Below are positions 54,919-64,000 of a stretch of 64,000 nucleotides of DNA, piece after piece (within the stretch, counting starts at the first letter, position 1; each line of letters begins with the position of its first letter). The position numbers were made by a program, and so were the translations under genes. The stretch spans positions 1,154,804 through 1,218,803 of the forward strand of contig NW_022985443.1 in assembly GCF_010093595.1 (NCBI RefSeq). Reading direction: 5' to 3'. The stretch is from Mytilinidion resinicola. Taxonomy: Eukaryota > Ascomycota > Dothideomycetes > Mytilinidiales > Mytilinidiaceae. The notes beneath the pieces are model-generated. The model searched no databases, was not told where the DNA came from, and was given only the letters and a program-made list of their open reading frames with translations.

Positions 54919-55563
54919 AGCGGTGGTAGTTTTCAGGCTTCGTGTAAAAGGTGTGTGATTGATTGCAGGTTCCTGGATAAATTTGCAGTCTTAAAAGTAT
55001 TGATCATGCACGAGATCCTTCTCAATGGGATGATAAAAAAGTGTGAAAGCCGACGATGTCCGACGTGGTTGCAGTGCTACCTACAACAAACACCCCACCA
55101 CAGCCACCAATATTCTATTTAGCCTAAATGCACGTACCCGCGTTGGGGAAAGTCATCCGGGTCGCGACTCACGTCAGCAGGTGATGGCCGGCGTACCGAG
55201 AGCCGTGATGCATGACCTCGCTTGGCGGGAGATCTTTGCCCGAGACCAAGGCTTTCCGTAGTGGCGTGTTTATTGTGCTTCTCGAAAAAGGAAGACTAAA
55301 AGGCTAGACTTCATGCTCGGAAGAAAGCTGAAAAGGCGGCTAATCTACTGACTTGACCCGGAGATGGGGTTCCGGGCTGGAAATAGCAGCAGCTCTTGAA
55401 CAGCATGTCCGTGTCCCTAGAAATTCCCTTAAATAATGTGTTACATAGTTCTTCAAAGGCCTATGTACACTTTTCTGCCATTTCTGACAATACAGTGAAG
55501 ATTATGATTAGACTCGACAATGAATAAATGTATACGATTTGCGGTCAATCGAAATGCTAGCTT
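54919..55563. other. Intergenic, promoter of the alpha-xylosidase gene
   Basis: A 645-nt spacer between two minus-strand genes. No repeat, RNA gene or supported frame is seen. Confidence 0.5.
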
Positions 55564-58302
55564 TCAGTTCGACTGTTCCATTGCTAAAGGTGGAACAGCG
55601 GTATCGTGTTTCTTGTCGATGAAATGCGGTTCTGGAGGAGCAATTTCTTTTGCTCTGGTAGGTTCGGATCCCAATGACGATGTTGTGAGTGAGCTATTTG
55701 TTGTAAATGAAGACGTAGTAGACGACTCGAATGCTGCAGCCGAAGATGTGATTGAAGAACTGAGCCCAGTGACCGATGATGCGAGACTACGAATAGATTC
55801 AAGGCCAGTATTACTACGCTTCAAAGAAATAGAGTCATCTATCCCTGGAGTGGGTGCAAGGTCTGAGACGGGATATTGATAACAGATTCTGCAAAACGTG
55901 GCCGTGGACATATTTTGCGCTTCATAAAATGCCTTCATAGTATTGCTAGTCGTTGTTGCCGAAGGTCGCGCATGGCCAGTGAAGTGAAGCATAGGTTTAA
56001 TGAAAGCTTCGAATAGCTTACATCCCCAAGCAGGTATATGGTCGTTGTCAACTGAGAACCACGCATCGACTAGATCTAAAGTGGCGTGGTAGGCATGAGT
56101 CGGTCTCTCGAGTTCTTCGTCCATTCGATAGCGAAAATCGTGGTACTCTTTCAGCCTCCTGCCACAAAGCACACTCACAATTTCGGTCAAGACGCAACCT
56201 AAGGAGAACACATCCGCAGACGTGTTTCTACGCTCCCATGCAATGACTTCCGGCGCGCTATACATTCGAGTGTGGCCATACGCAGGCCCTTCCGTAGAGG
56301 CTGCATTCTCTCCCAAGAACGCACGGCTTGACCCGAAGTCCGAATATACGATCCGCGTTCCTTGGACTAGAATGTTTTTCGTTTTGATGTCTTTATGCCG
56401 AACGCCGTGGCCATGCATGAATGCCAATGTCGTTGCCAAACATAAGATCCATTTCTCCAGGAGTGGGGAGAGCTTCGAAGTCGCGGTAGTATTGTCTTGT
56501 TGATCCAACCAAGTTTCTAGATCTGCCTGGGCTAGAGGCTCTAGAACGATAGAATACTGCTGCTTCTCTTGGTACGTGCAGTAGATACTGACTATATGTG
56601 GATGGCGCATAGATTTGATGACAGAGATTTCGTTTTCTATCATTTCTCGAAGTTGCCGCTCACTACTGCGGCGTAGAAACATAGATTTCCTTGCGTAGTG
56701 GTTGCCATATAATTCAACGCTCTCGACTTCGGCGAATGCGCCTCTACCAATTCTGTCAATACGAACGAAGGGTGCTGGCTTCACGATCTGGGTTCCGGGT
56801 AGCGTTCCAAACTCGAAATGAGTTAAACCGTGTTGTGCAAGTCTTTTCTGAAAAGCGCTCGTAACAGCAACTCGCCCCTCATTGTGAGCTTGAAGCAATG
56901 TTTCAGCTCCAAAGAATACATGTTGAGAGAATTCTTGGGCCTTCGACTCGTGACCTTGAATATGGGAGAGATAAATAGCGGTATCCATATCGCACAAAAG
57001 CATCATCGTTTTGTTCATTGTGAAGGTGTCTTGGACTACTCTCTCCATTCGTAGCGCAGCTTGATCGGGACGACCAAGCCTGGCTTCGCAGGCAGCGATC
57101 GCTCTTTCCAGACGTAAGGTCCTCTTCGCTTGATATTCAACAGATGTATCTCTCGTTCGATGAAGTCTTGGATCGGAAAGCAGTGCAGCAATGATATTCT
57201 CTGCCAGAGAAAATATTTCCAAATCGGCCCAGCTCAGGAAGTCCGCTATTGTCCATAATTCCATGTGTTCGTATGCAATGGATTGCAGTGTGTTATAGGT
57301 AATGCAGTGACGAAAGAGACTGAGAGAGTCCCGCTGTGGCTGTGAAAGCGCGCATTGTTGGAGAATATGATAGCTATCCAATGTGTGAGGGTGCTCTCTG
57401 CCTAATCGATAGCAACGGCCTAAGTAAGCCTCTAGAAGTAGGACTGAAGCTGCCTGCTCTTTGCCAATGGAAAGCAGATGCGCACCATACGTGTGGAAGA
57501 CCTTTAAGGTAGTATAATGCCAATTTCCTAGAGCTATGGAGCTCAGAACCAGGGCATGGCAGAATTGATAACTGGCTTGATCAAGCTTCCCCATCCCAGC
57601 GTAGGCGCGAGCTCGATTGAGAACGATGCTTGCGGATAAGACGTGGGGAAGATTTGTTCCGAACCGGCTATCGAGGGTGTCGAGTACTGTCGAAGCATCC
57701 TGGAAACGATCACTGATGTTGAGTATTAGACTCAAGGTGTCCAATGTGAAAGGCAAGTAATCTCTGGGTTGAAGTCCAGCTTGGAAGTTTTGAGGGACGT
57801 CGTTTTCGCTCATGACCTGGAGAAGGCTATGGCATAGTTCTTCGGCATGTCCCAGAATTCGTTCGTTGTCAGCCAGAAATCGGGCAAAATCACTTGCAAT
57901 GCGGACGCGGAGAAGATTCTTTGGAGACAGCGTTCGGCTCGTGATCATAGCAGCCTTGTAAGCTTGTTCAGAATTTTCGTAATGACCAAGGCTTTGATAG
58001 ACGCGTGCGAGAAGGTGCCAATCCGTGAAGTCATCGCTTGGAAGCTCCGGTGAAGCTTGTTTCTTGATTCGTAGTATTTCCACTAGGGACTTCCGTACTT
58101 TGTTCAACTCAGTAGTCACGTGCTCTGCATCTTTCAGATAGTCCGTAGTCAGGGAAGCACGCTGCTCAATCTCAAGCAAAGCGAGGGCATCGTGATGAGT
58201 GTTCGCTCGATCGATTGCCCTTTGCTCTTCTTCGGAAACCTCGGTCTGGCGAGAGAGCCATTGGATGGACTCCTCGTGAAGTGAACGGAGCCTTGAAAGC
58301 AT
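55564..58302 (-). CDS. Protein kinase with long helical-repeat N-terminal half
   Basis: Single exon of 912 residues from ATG at 58302 (the frame extends one codon further to a GTG). Residues 1-500 are helical with TPR-like spacing (ALLEIEQRASLTTDYLKDAEHV, DWHLLARVYQSLGHYENSEQAYKAA, LNRARAYAGMGKLDQASYQF). A complete kinase domain follows: glycine loop GRGAFAEVE at 519, ATP Lys in YARKSM at 539, catalytic HKDIKTKN with Asp 638, DFG at 655 and SAPEVIAW as the APE motif. The HKD and YARK variants are slightly unusual but all catalytic residues are present. The C-terminal tail holds C-x2-C and is Ser/Thr-rich. Probably an active Ser/Thr kinase of a fungal-specific, TPR-fused type; pathway unknown. 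Confidence 0.88.
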   Translation of the reverse strand: MLSRLRSLHEESIQWLSRQTEVSEEEQRAIDRANTHHDALALLEIEQRASLTTDYLKDAEHVTTELNKVRKSLVEILRIKKQASPELPSDDFTDWHLLARVYQSLGHYENSEQAYKAAMITSRTLSPKNLLRVRIASDFARFLADNERILGHAEELCHSLLQVMSENDVPQNFQAGLQPRDYLPFTLDTLSLILNISDRFQDASTVLDTLDSRFGTNLPHVLSASIVLNRARAYAGMGKLDQASYQFCHALVLSSIALGNWHYTTLKVFHTYGAHLLSIGKEQAASVLLLEAYLGRCYRLGREHPHTLDSYHILQQCALSQPQRDSLSLFRHCITYNTLQSIAYEHMELWTIADFLSWADLEIFSLAENIIAALLSDPRLHRTRDTSVEYQAKRTLRLERAIAACEARLGRPDQAALRMERVVQDTFTMNKTMMLLCDMDTAIYLSHIQGHESKAQEFSQHVFFGAETLLQAHNEGRVAVTSAFQKRLAQHGLTHFEFGTLPGTQIVKPAPFVRIDRIGRGAFAEVESVELYGNHYARKSMFLRRSSERQLREMIENEISVIKSMRHPHIVSIYCTYQEKQQYSIVLEPLAQADLETWLDQQDNTTATSKLSPLLEKWILCLATTLAFMHGHGVRHKDIKTKNILVQGTRIVYSDFGSSRAFLGENAASTEGPAYGHTRMYSAPEVIAWERRNTSADVFSLGCVLTEIVSVLCGRRLKEYHDFRYRMDEELERPTHAYHATLDLVDAWFSVDNDHIPAWGCKLFEAFIKPMLHFTGHARPSATTTSNTMKAFYEAQNMSTATFCRICYQYPVSDLAPTPGIDDSISLKRSNTGLESIRSLASSVTGLSSSITSSAAAFESSTTSSFTTNSSLTTSSLGSEPTRAKEIAPPEPHFIDKKHDTAVPPLAMEQSN

Positions 58303-58708
58303 CACACCGCGTGGCTGTGGATGAGCATGGTCCTGCTGGATACTTTGAGAAGTGGGGCCTCACAGATAGTCCTGTTTACTAGGGCATGAGGCTAGAAAGG
58401 GACGGTGCTGGCTGCCTTGGGATTAACAAGCGTTCATGCCCACGAAGGGCTAGTTCCGGCACTAGAATGGATACACATACCTTCTCTTGCAATACTGTAC
58501 AGAGCTAGACATATAGAGATGTTATCGTTCCAGCTGAAGCCGCATCAACATCATTCAGAGCGTGGCGATCAACATGGAACTCAGCTGAAACTCCGCGGAT
58601 GAGATGGATGTTGAGAGGCCCGTGCGCTTCCCGCTAAGCCTATTTATGGAATCTATGGATTGAACGTCGCTTCATTCTCAAAACACCACGACGACTGTTC
58701 GCCCTGCC
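58303..58708. promoter_or_regulatory. Divergent intergenic region between the kinase gene and cog1
   Basis: A 406-nt spacer between ATGs on opposite strands, so it must carry both promoters. A CTATTTATGG sequence near 58639 is the only TATA-like element, 70 nt before the cog1 start. Confidence 0.4.
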
Positions 58709-61177
58709 ATGACCAACGAAGCTCCGGACCCGCGGTCCTTCAAGACGTGGGAAGATGCATTTCAATTCCCGGTGCCAGTCATCCGCAAGCTGGAGCTGCA
58801 GCTCCGCGCCAACGCCAATGAGAACCGCGAGAAGCTCCGGACTTTGGTGGGGTATGTTTAAGTAGACATTCAAATCCAAGAACCCATTGCTAATAAAATC
58901 CTGTAGGGCGAGCTATCGCGACCTCCTCGGTACGGCGGAACGGATAGTCGAAATGGAAGAGCACATGCAACAGATTGAGACAACCCTTGGAAAAGTCGGG
59001 CAAAAGTGCAACTCGCGCGCTGTGGATCGCATTGCAAACAACTACGCAGAACTGGATAAACAATGGAGGGCTCGCGGTTGGTCTCTGCTGTTTATATGAT
59101 ATTGAAGGGCTGTTGGAGTTGACACGAATACACAGACCAGGATAGATACGCCTTCGCGTCACAAATGGCCGTTCTCCAGAGCTGTCCGAACGTAATGACT
59201 CGGCTATTGAAGAAGAAGGGCTCATCTCTACTCATCGCCAAGATCCTTGTCATGTCCCGATTGCTGCACAAGTCTCTCTCCCAATTGACGAGCAAGCCTC
59301 CATACGTGGACCATATTCGAGATCAACTAGCATCCTTGCGCGGACGGCTGTTACGTCGAATCGACAAGCAACTATCCACCCCCACGGCTGATATCTCTAT
59401 GCTTGTCGAAAATATGTGCGCATTTGCTCTAGCCACAAGCTCAACCCCGACAGATGTTTTACGGCATTTCCATGGCGTCCGAAAGGATGCTATCGCCGAA
59501 TCATTCGAGCACGAAGAAAATGTCCAAGAATTCATCTTGAAGGCATTGAAACTCTGCGTTAAAACGCTACAGGATACTCAGGCCATCTTTCCGCGGCGAT
59601 TGGCAGACTCGTTAGCGAAGCTCAAATTACAGCCGCTCATGCGCGACCCTGAGATTAGGAATATTACCGAACTCAACTTAGATATCCATGAGCGATGGCT
59701 ATCAGAAGAGGCCCGGAACTATACTCCCTGGCCGCGCCATGATGAGCTTCAACGGGCTGAAGCGGAAAAATTACTCAAAGCTTGGGCTAAGGACGCAATC
59801 TCGGTATTTTTAAAGGACACGAAAACGGCCCTTTCGAGCGTGCAAGATCTCAGGGCAGTAGCGGTGCTGAGGAAAGAGCTTTTTGAAACGTGGCTGGCCT
59901 CAGGTAATAGGGTACCTGGGCTAAAGTCTTCAGCAGTACTTGATGACCTTCGAGATGTGATAAACACTCAACTGAGCACGATAGCAAGCAAGCGAGCTGG
60001 AGAGCTTGAAAGTGTCTCGTCCGCTATCACCAAAATAATGGAGCAGTGGCCCGCTGATGAGGCAAATACGAACACAAGCCTTTGGAATACGACAACGTCC
60101 TTCTTGGATATTGGCGCGGGCGCTGAGACATTCAAGAACGGCATTCTAAATAGATCCCATGGCAGAACGGAGCTCGTGCAACGAGTAGTATCGGCCTATG
60201 ACACCTGGACCGATCAGGTCTTGGAAGTCAAAACTATCATCAAAGAAATGACAGACATCCGGTGGGACGATGATATTGGGGATGATTCTGCTGACTCCGA
60301 CAACGAGTTTAGTCTTGATTCAAAACAAGGTCTTTTGAGCGACGACGACCCTCGTAAAATCGAAGATGCCATGCAAGAAGCGTTGTTAAAAGCGATGGTC
60401 GAATTGCAAAAAAGCATGGGAGGGCTGATCACTGAACTAGCAGCTGATGTGCACGACGACACGATAACGCGAGCCATGTTTTTGATTCGAGTTCTTCGAG
60501 AAATCACGGATCGTCATCCGCGATTAGCCCTTCGACGCCTTGGCAAAGAATCGGCATCTGGGCCGTTCAGCTCCAGCTTGATCGAACCTTTGCATTTGAT
60601 GGTTACAAATTCCATCTTGAGATTTCCCCTCAGCACGTACAAAACTAGACTGGACAAGTCGACTTCTTCGAAAGTTACACGTGGTCGGATTCTATGGGAA
60701 GGGAACCCACAGCTGCCCGTACAGCCCTCGCCGAGCACATTCAGGTTCCTGCATGACCTCAATCAGGAGATGGGGCGATATGGAGGTGATCTCTGGGCAC
60801 CTGGTGCTGTCCGAACCATCAAGAGCACTGGTGGCAAGCAATTATGTGAGCTACTGAAGGCTTCGGTTGATATAATTACCTCTCAGCCAATTCCTTCGCC
60901 AACAACGGAAAAGGGAGACACGAACGGAACCGAGGACGCCAGTGCATACACTGATGCTAAGAAGGACAAAGCCGTGCAACTGCTCTTTGATATTCTCTAT
61001 CTCCAGCGTTGCGTGGGACTATCTGATTATAGCATTCCTACAGATACACAGTTCGAACTGCTGCTGGATACATTGTCGTCTGCAGCGCACCTTGATTCAG
61101 TCGCACGAGAGAAGCTTGCGAAGAGCGCAACCGATTATCGGAAGAGAACTTATCTTCTCTTTGCTCTGCTGTCGTAG
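58709..61177 (+). CDS. cog1: Conserved oligomeric Golgi complex subunit 1 (COG1)
   Basis: Three exons (58709-58851, 58907-59076, 59136-61177) give 784 residues. The N-terminus shows the Vps51/COG1 helical motif FKTWEDAFQFPVPVIRKLE, LGASYRDLLGTAERIVEMEEHM, and coiled-coil sequence IETTLGKVGQKCNSRAVDR. The rest is a long helical rod with family-like segments (LALRRLGKE, LIEPLHLMVTNSILRFPLS, ILYLQRCVG near the end). COG1 is a lobe A subunit of the tethering complex that guides retrograde vesicles within the Golgi and so maintains glycosylation enzymes. The second donor is GTTGGT, weaker than usual, but the joined sequence WRARDQDRYAFASQM fits. It is divergent from the kinase gene. Confidence 0.9.
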
Positions 61178-62023
61178 AAGAAATGAGATTTCACATTAGT
61201 TCCACCTATCTTATCTCGAAGTGACTCTCGAAGTTGTATTGTGTTTGAGTACTGCTAATGTTTTAGATATAGATCCAAATAGCAGCAACCGAAGACAATG
61301 AATAGCTCTTAGCACCAGTTCATCGCCGCTCTCGCTCCCGTATCATGGCCCCCTCTCCAGCTTAGGATATCTACCCGAGCTACCGAACCTTTGATTCCGC
61401 TATTCGGACAGGTCGAAAATTGGAGAAGCTGGATGCATATTTGTCAAGCGTATAAAAGGCAGATACACGATCATCGCGCCTTCACATCGTCACTTTCAGG
61501 ACAGTAGCTGTAAGGCTTATCAAGTCGTGAAGGGTAGGTCGGCTTCTCATAACATATGGCCAGCTGGAAAAGTACCAAAGATCTTCGTACCAAGGAGCCT
61601 TTGGGGAGGGAAATGGATGAATAATTCATGTATTTATAGTTAATGTGACTTGTTTCATAGGACAAAATCGGTGTTGCCATATAAATAGGAGAGGTCAAGG
61701 ATAGCTAGCCAATGCCCATCGTACCCGCTAGGCGTAAGACACCAATTAAGGCTTGTAATTGAGGCTTGTAATATGTAGAAAGTCGTCAAGATTTGCCTCT
61801 CAGAATTTGAGGTGGTTGGAGATCGAAGAACCCCCACGCACGGGGCCCTCGGCCGTCTTGCTATTGGCTACCGCGAAACTCCCCGCCTCCCAAGCTTCTG
61901 CCATCACAATTCACAGCTCTCGTCCACAGCTCTCAAACTCTGCCAAACACCATTGCTATTGCCAATTGACCCCGGTTTTGAAGCTTCTCACCCGCCTCGC
62001 AATCACCATCCTTACCGCATAGC
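61178..62023. other. Intergenic, promoter of vtc4
   Basis: An 846-nt spacer. No CACGTG-type phosphate-response (Pho4) site is seen in it. Nothing else is recognised. Confidence 0.45.
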
Positions 62024-64000
62024 ATGCGCTTCGGCACCACCCTCCGCAAGACTATCTACGCGCCATGGAAAGACAAGTACGTCGATTATGACAAGCTGAA
62101 GAAGCTGCTCAAGGAGAGCGATGGAGGGTCATCGGTTGAAGATGATGACGACCAATGGACGGCCGACGATGAGAGCGCATTCGTAGACGAGCTGCTGAAC
62201 GTGCAGCTGGAGAAGGTGCATGCGTTCCAAGCGGACACTTACCAGAAGCTACGGGATCGGACGACGGCATGCGAATCGAAGCTGGACCCGTTAGCGATTG
62301 GGCTGAAGAAAGATGCTAGCGATGAAGGGGAGGTCGATGCTGCGGATAAGAAGCTGGAGGTGGCCTCGCAGGAAAGGGAGAAGATACTGAAAGAGGTGTT
62401 GGAGGAGTTGGACAAGATCACGAAAGACGTCAATGAGCTTGAGAAGTACTGTCGCATCAACTACACAGCGTTATATAAGGCCACGAAGAAGCATGATCGG
62501 AAGCGTGGAGAAGCGTATAAGCTCAGGGCCTTCCTTGATACCCGCATTGCAGAGCTACCGTTCAACAAGGAGGACTATTCACCGTTGTTATATAGGCTGT
62601 CGGCCATGTACTCGTTTGTGCGGCAGAGTTTAGACGGGAAGACGAAGGAATCACTCTCCTTCGCTGACAGCCATACGGGCGGGGAGAGCTTCACATCATA
62701 CAAATGTAAGTCGAAATGGCATTCTACCAGAGTTAACTTGCTGATAATTCCACAGTCTGGGTCCACCCTGAAAACCTTCTTGAAGTTAAGACCGTCATCC
62801 TTCGTCGCCTTCCCGTCCTTGTATACAACCCGCAAACCTCTAAAGTTGCCGAAGGCTTCCAACGCGACCCGACCCTCACCTCCGTATATTTCGATAACCC
62901 TAACTTCAAACTATACACGGACAAGGTCAATCAAGCGCCTGATGCGGCTTCGCTTCGCCTACGCTGGTATGGACAGCTTGCAGATAAACCCGACATTCTA
63001 TTCGAGAAGAAGACAATCACCGACGGGAACAGTAGCGAGGAACAACGCTTCCCTATCAAGGAGAAGTACATTGAGCAGTTCATTAAAGGCAAATATAAGA
63101 TGGAAAAAAGCGTCCAAAAGATCCAGAACAGAGAAGGAGAATCTAGCGACAGCGCGGATAACTTCCAGAAAGCCGTCGATGATATACAAGCCTTCATCAA
63201 GGAAAACCAGCTTCAGCCTGTCCTGAGGGCAAATTACACTCGAACTGCCTTCCAGATACCTGGTGATGACAGAGTCAGGATTTCACTGGATACTGATCTA
63301 GCTCTCATCCGGGAAGACGCAATCGACACCGAGCGCCCCTGCCGAGACCCTGAGGACTGGCATCGCAAAGACATCGACGATGCATCCATGGAATACCCTT
63401 TCAGTGGAATTCGTAAAGGCGAGATCAACCGCTTCCCCTTTGCGCTGCTCGAAATCAAAGTGAAAGGCTACAAGAAGTACGAATGGGTCGACGACCTCAT
63501 GGATTCGCATCTCGTCAAAGGAGCGCCACGTTTTTCGAAATTTGTCCACGGTGTCGCCATGCTCTTTGAAGACAGCGTCAACAGCTTCCCTTTCTGGCGC
63601 TCAGACGTCGAATCTGATATTCGTCAGGAGCCTCAGCAGGCCTTCGAACAAGAACAGGACCGGAAAGCCAAAATGGCTGAAGAGGAGTTCGCTGTTGGAT
63701 CCCTATTCGGCACAAGACCAAGTGGCAGCTATAGACCCTCTATCAGCTCCCCCGTTAGCTCGCCCGCGGGCGCCGGTGGCAAATCCCTGAAAGATCGCAT
63801 TTCTGCGGGACGCTCTTCTCTCCCCTATGCTACGAGCCCCACTTCTAAAGAAGACGTTGCGGAAGAGGATTTAGACAATGAAGACTCGCAAATGCCTACT
63901 GCTGGCCTCACTAAGCCGAGTGGTATTCGCTCCTTCCTCCCCTCATTCTCCTCTTCCAAATACGCCCGCGCGCACCAAACTCCCAACGCTCGACTACCCC
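62024..64000 (+). CDS. vtc4: VTC4-type polyphosphate polymerase (SPX plus VTC domain), cut by window edge
   Basis: Two exons, 62024-62705 and 62756-64000 (still open at the edge), give 642 codons so far. The SPX domain is at residues 1 to ~210: MRFGTTLRKTIYAPWKDKYVDYDKLKKLLKE, EKYCRINYTALYKATKKHDR, with the Lys-rich phosphate/inositol-pyrophosphate-sensing helices. The VTC catalytic domain follows the intron: FWVHPENLLEVKTVILRRLPVL, SVYFDNPNFKLY, LRLRWYGQ, FEKKTI, FPIKEKYI, RANYTRTAFQIP, RISLDTDLALI and FPFALLEIKVKG. The tunnel-lining Arg, Lys and Glu residues are visible. The enzyme makes polyphosphate from ATP at the vacuole membrane as part of the VTC complex. A Ser-rich linker follows; the C-terminal membrane spans lie beyond the window. 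A catalytic-type VTC domain favours VTC4 over VTC2/3. Confidence 0.92.

Noticed and set aside
1..64000. CRISPR arrays, bacterial operons, phage or ribosomal RNA genes
   Set aside because: None is seen; introns and gene families mark this as nuclear fungal DNA and no regularly spaced repeat array is present.

Overview
The window looks like nuclear DNA of a filamentous ascomycete (Pezizomycotina, most likely Dothideomycetes). Multi-exon genes carry short introns, mostly 45-65 nt, with GT..AG ends and CTAAC/CTGAC-like branch points. The gene set (Abp2, DUF3292/GRAM, a Scd6 LSm protein, VTC4, COG1, a PMP47-type carrier, F-box/MYND/RING families) is typical of that group. I placed exon borders by hand, requiring frame continuity and family resemblance. 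In every multi-exon model given as intact, the spliced length is a whole number of codons.

Layout. 1-871: the 5' part of rad23, running off the left edge. 3226-4677: a four-TM protein with a long Ser/Pro-rich tail. 5033-8461: a divergent pair of paralogous multi-pass membrane proteins of unknown function. 8890-10321: two tRNA-like elements. 10563-14282: a small orphan gene and a mitochondrial thioredoxin-fold DUF255 (YyaL/SPATA20-like) protein. 14590-16873: a membrane protein broken by one in-frame TAG. 18301-19388: a secreted CAP/PR-1 protein. 19.4-26.2 kb: gene-poor, with F-box relics. 26212-39514: a dense housekeeping block holding scd6 and a PEX39-like gene (divergent), abp2, an SRPBCC protein, a peroxisomal adenine-nucleotide carrier and a D-xylose/dihydrodiol dehydrogenase. 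39.5-46.8 kb: decayed accessory DNA with a RING-TM pseudogene, an intact RING-TM paralogue, a frameshifted MYND gene, and MITE-like tandem repeats. 46892-48552: a sugar transporter. 48783-49767: two more tRNA-like elements. 50010-61177: a DUF3292/GRAM protein, a GH31 alpha-xylosidase, a helical-repeat protein kinase and COG1. 62024-64000: VTC4, running off the right edge.

Themes. Conserved cell-biology genes (ubiquitin-shuttle repair factor, P-body RNP, replication-origin binding, Golgi tethering, polyphosphate synthesis, peroxisome import and transport) alternate with accessory stretches. In the accessory stretches, damaged genes repeatedly show in-frame TAG codons or frameshifts and repeats differ largely by transitions, consistent with RIP-like decay. 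Carbon-use genes (sugar transporter, alpha-xylosidase, xylose-type dehydrogenase) are present but do not form one compact cluster. The features I find least explained are the divergent membrane pair, the tRNA-like family with variable centres, and the open frame downstream of the PEX39-like gene.
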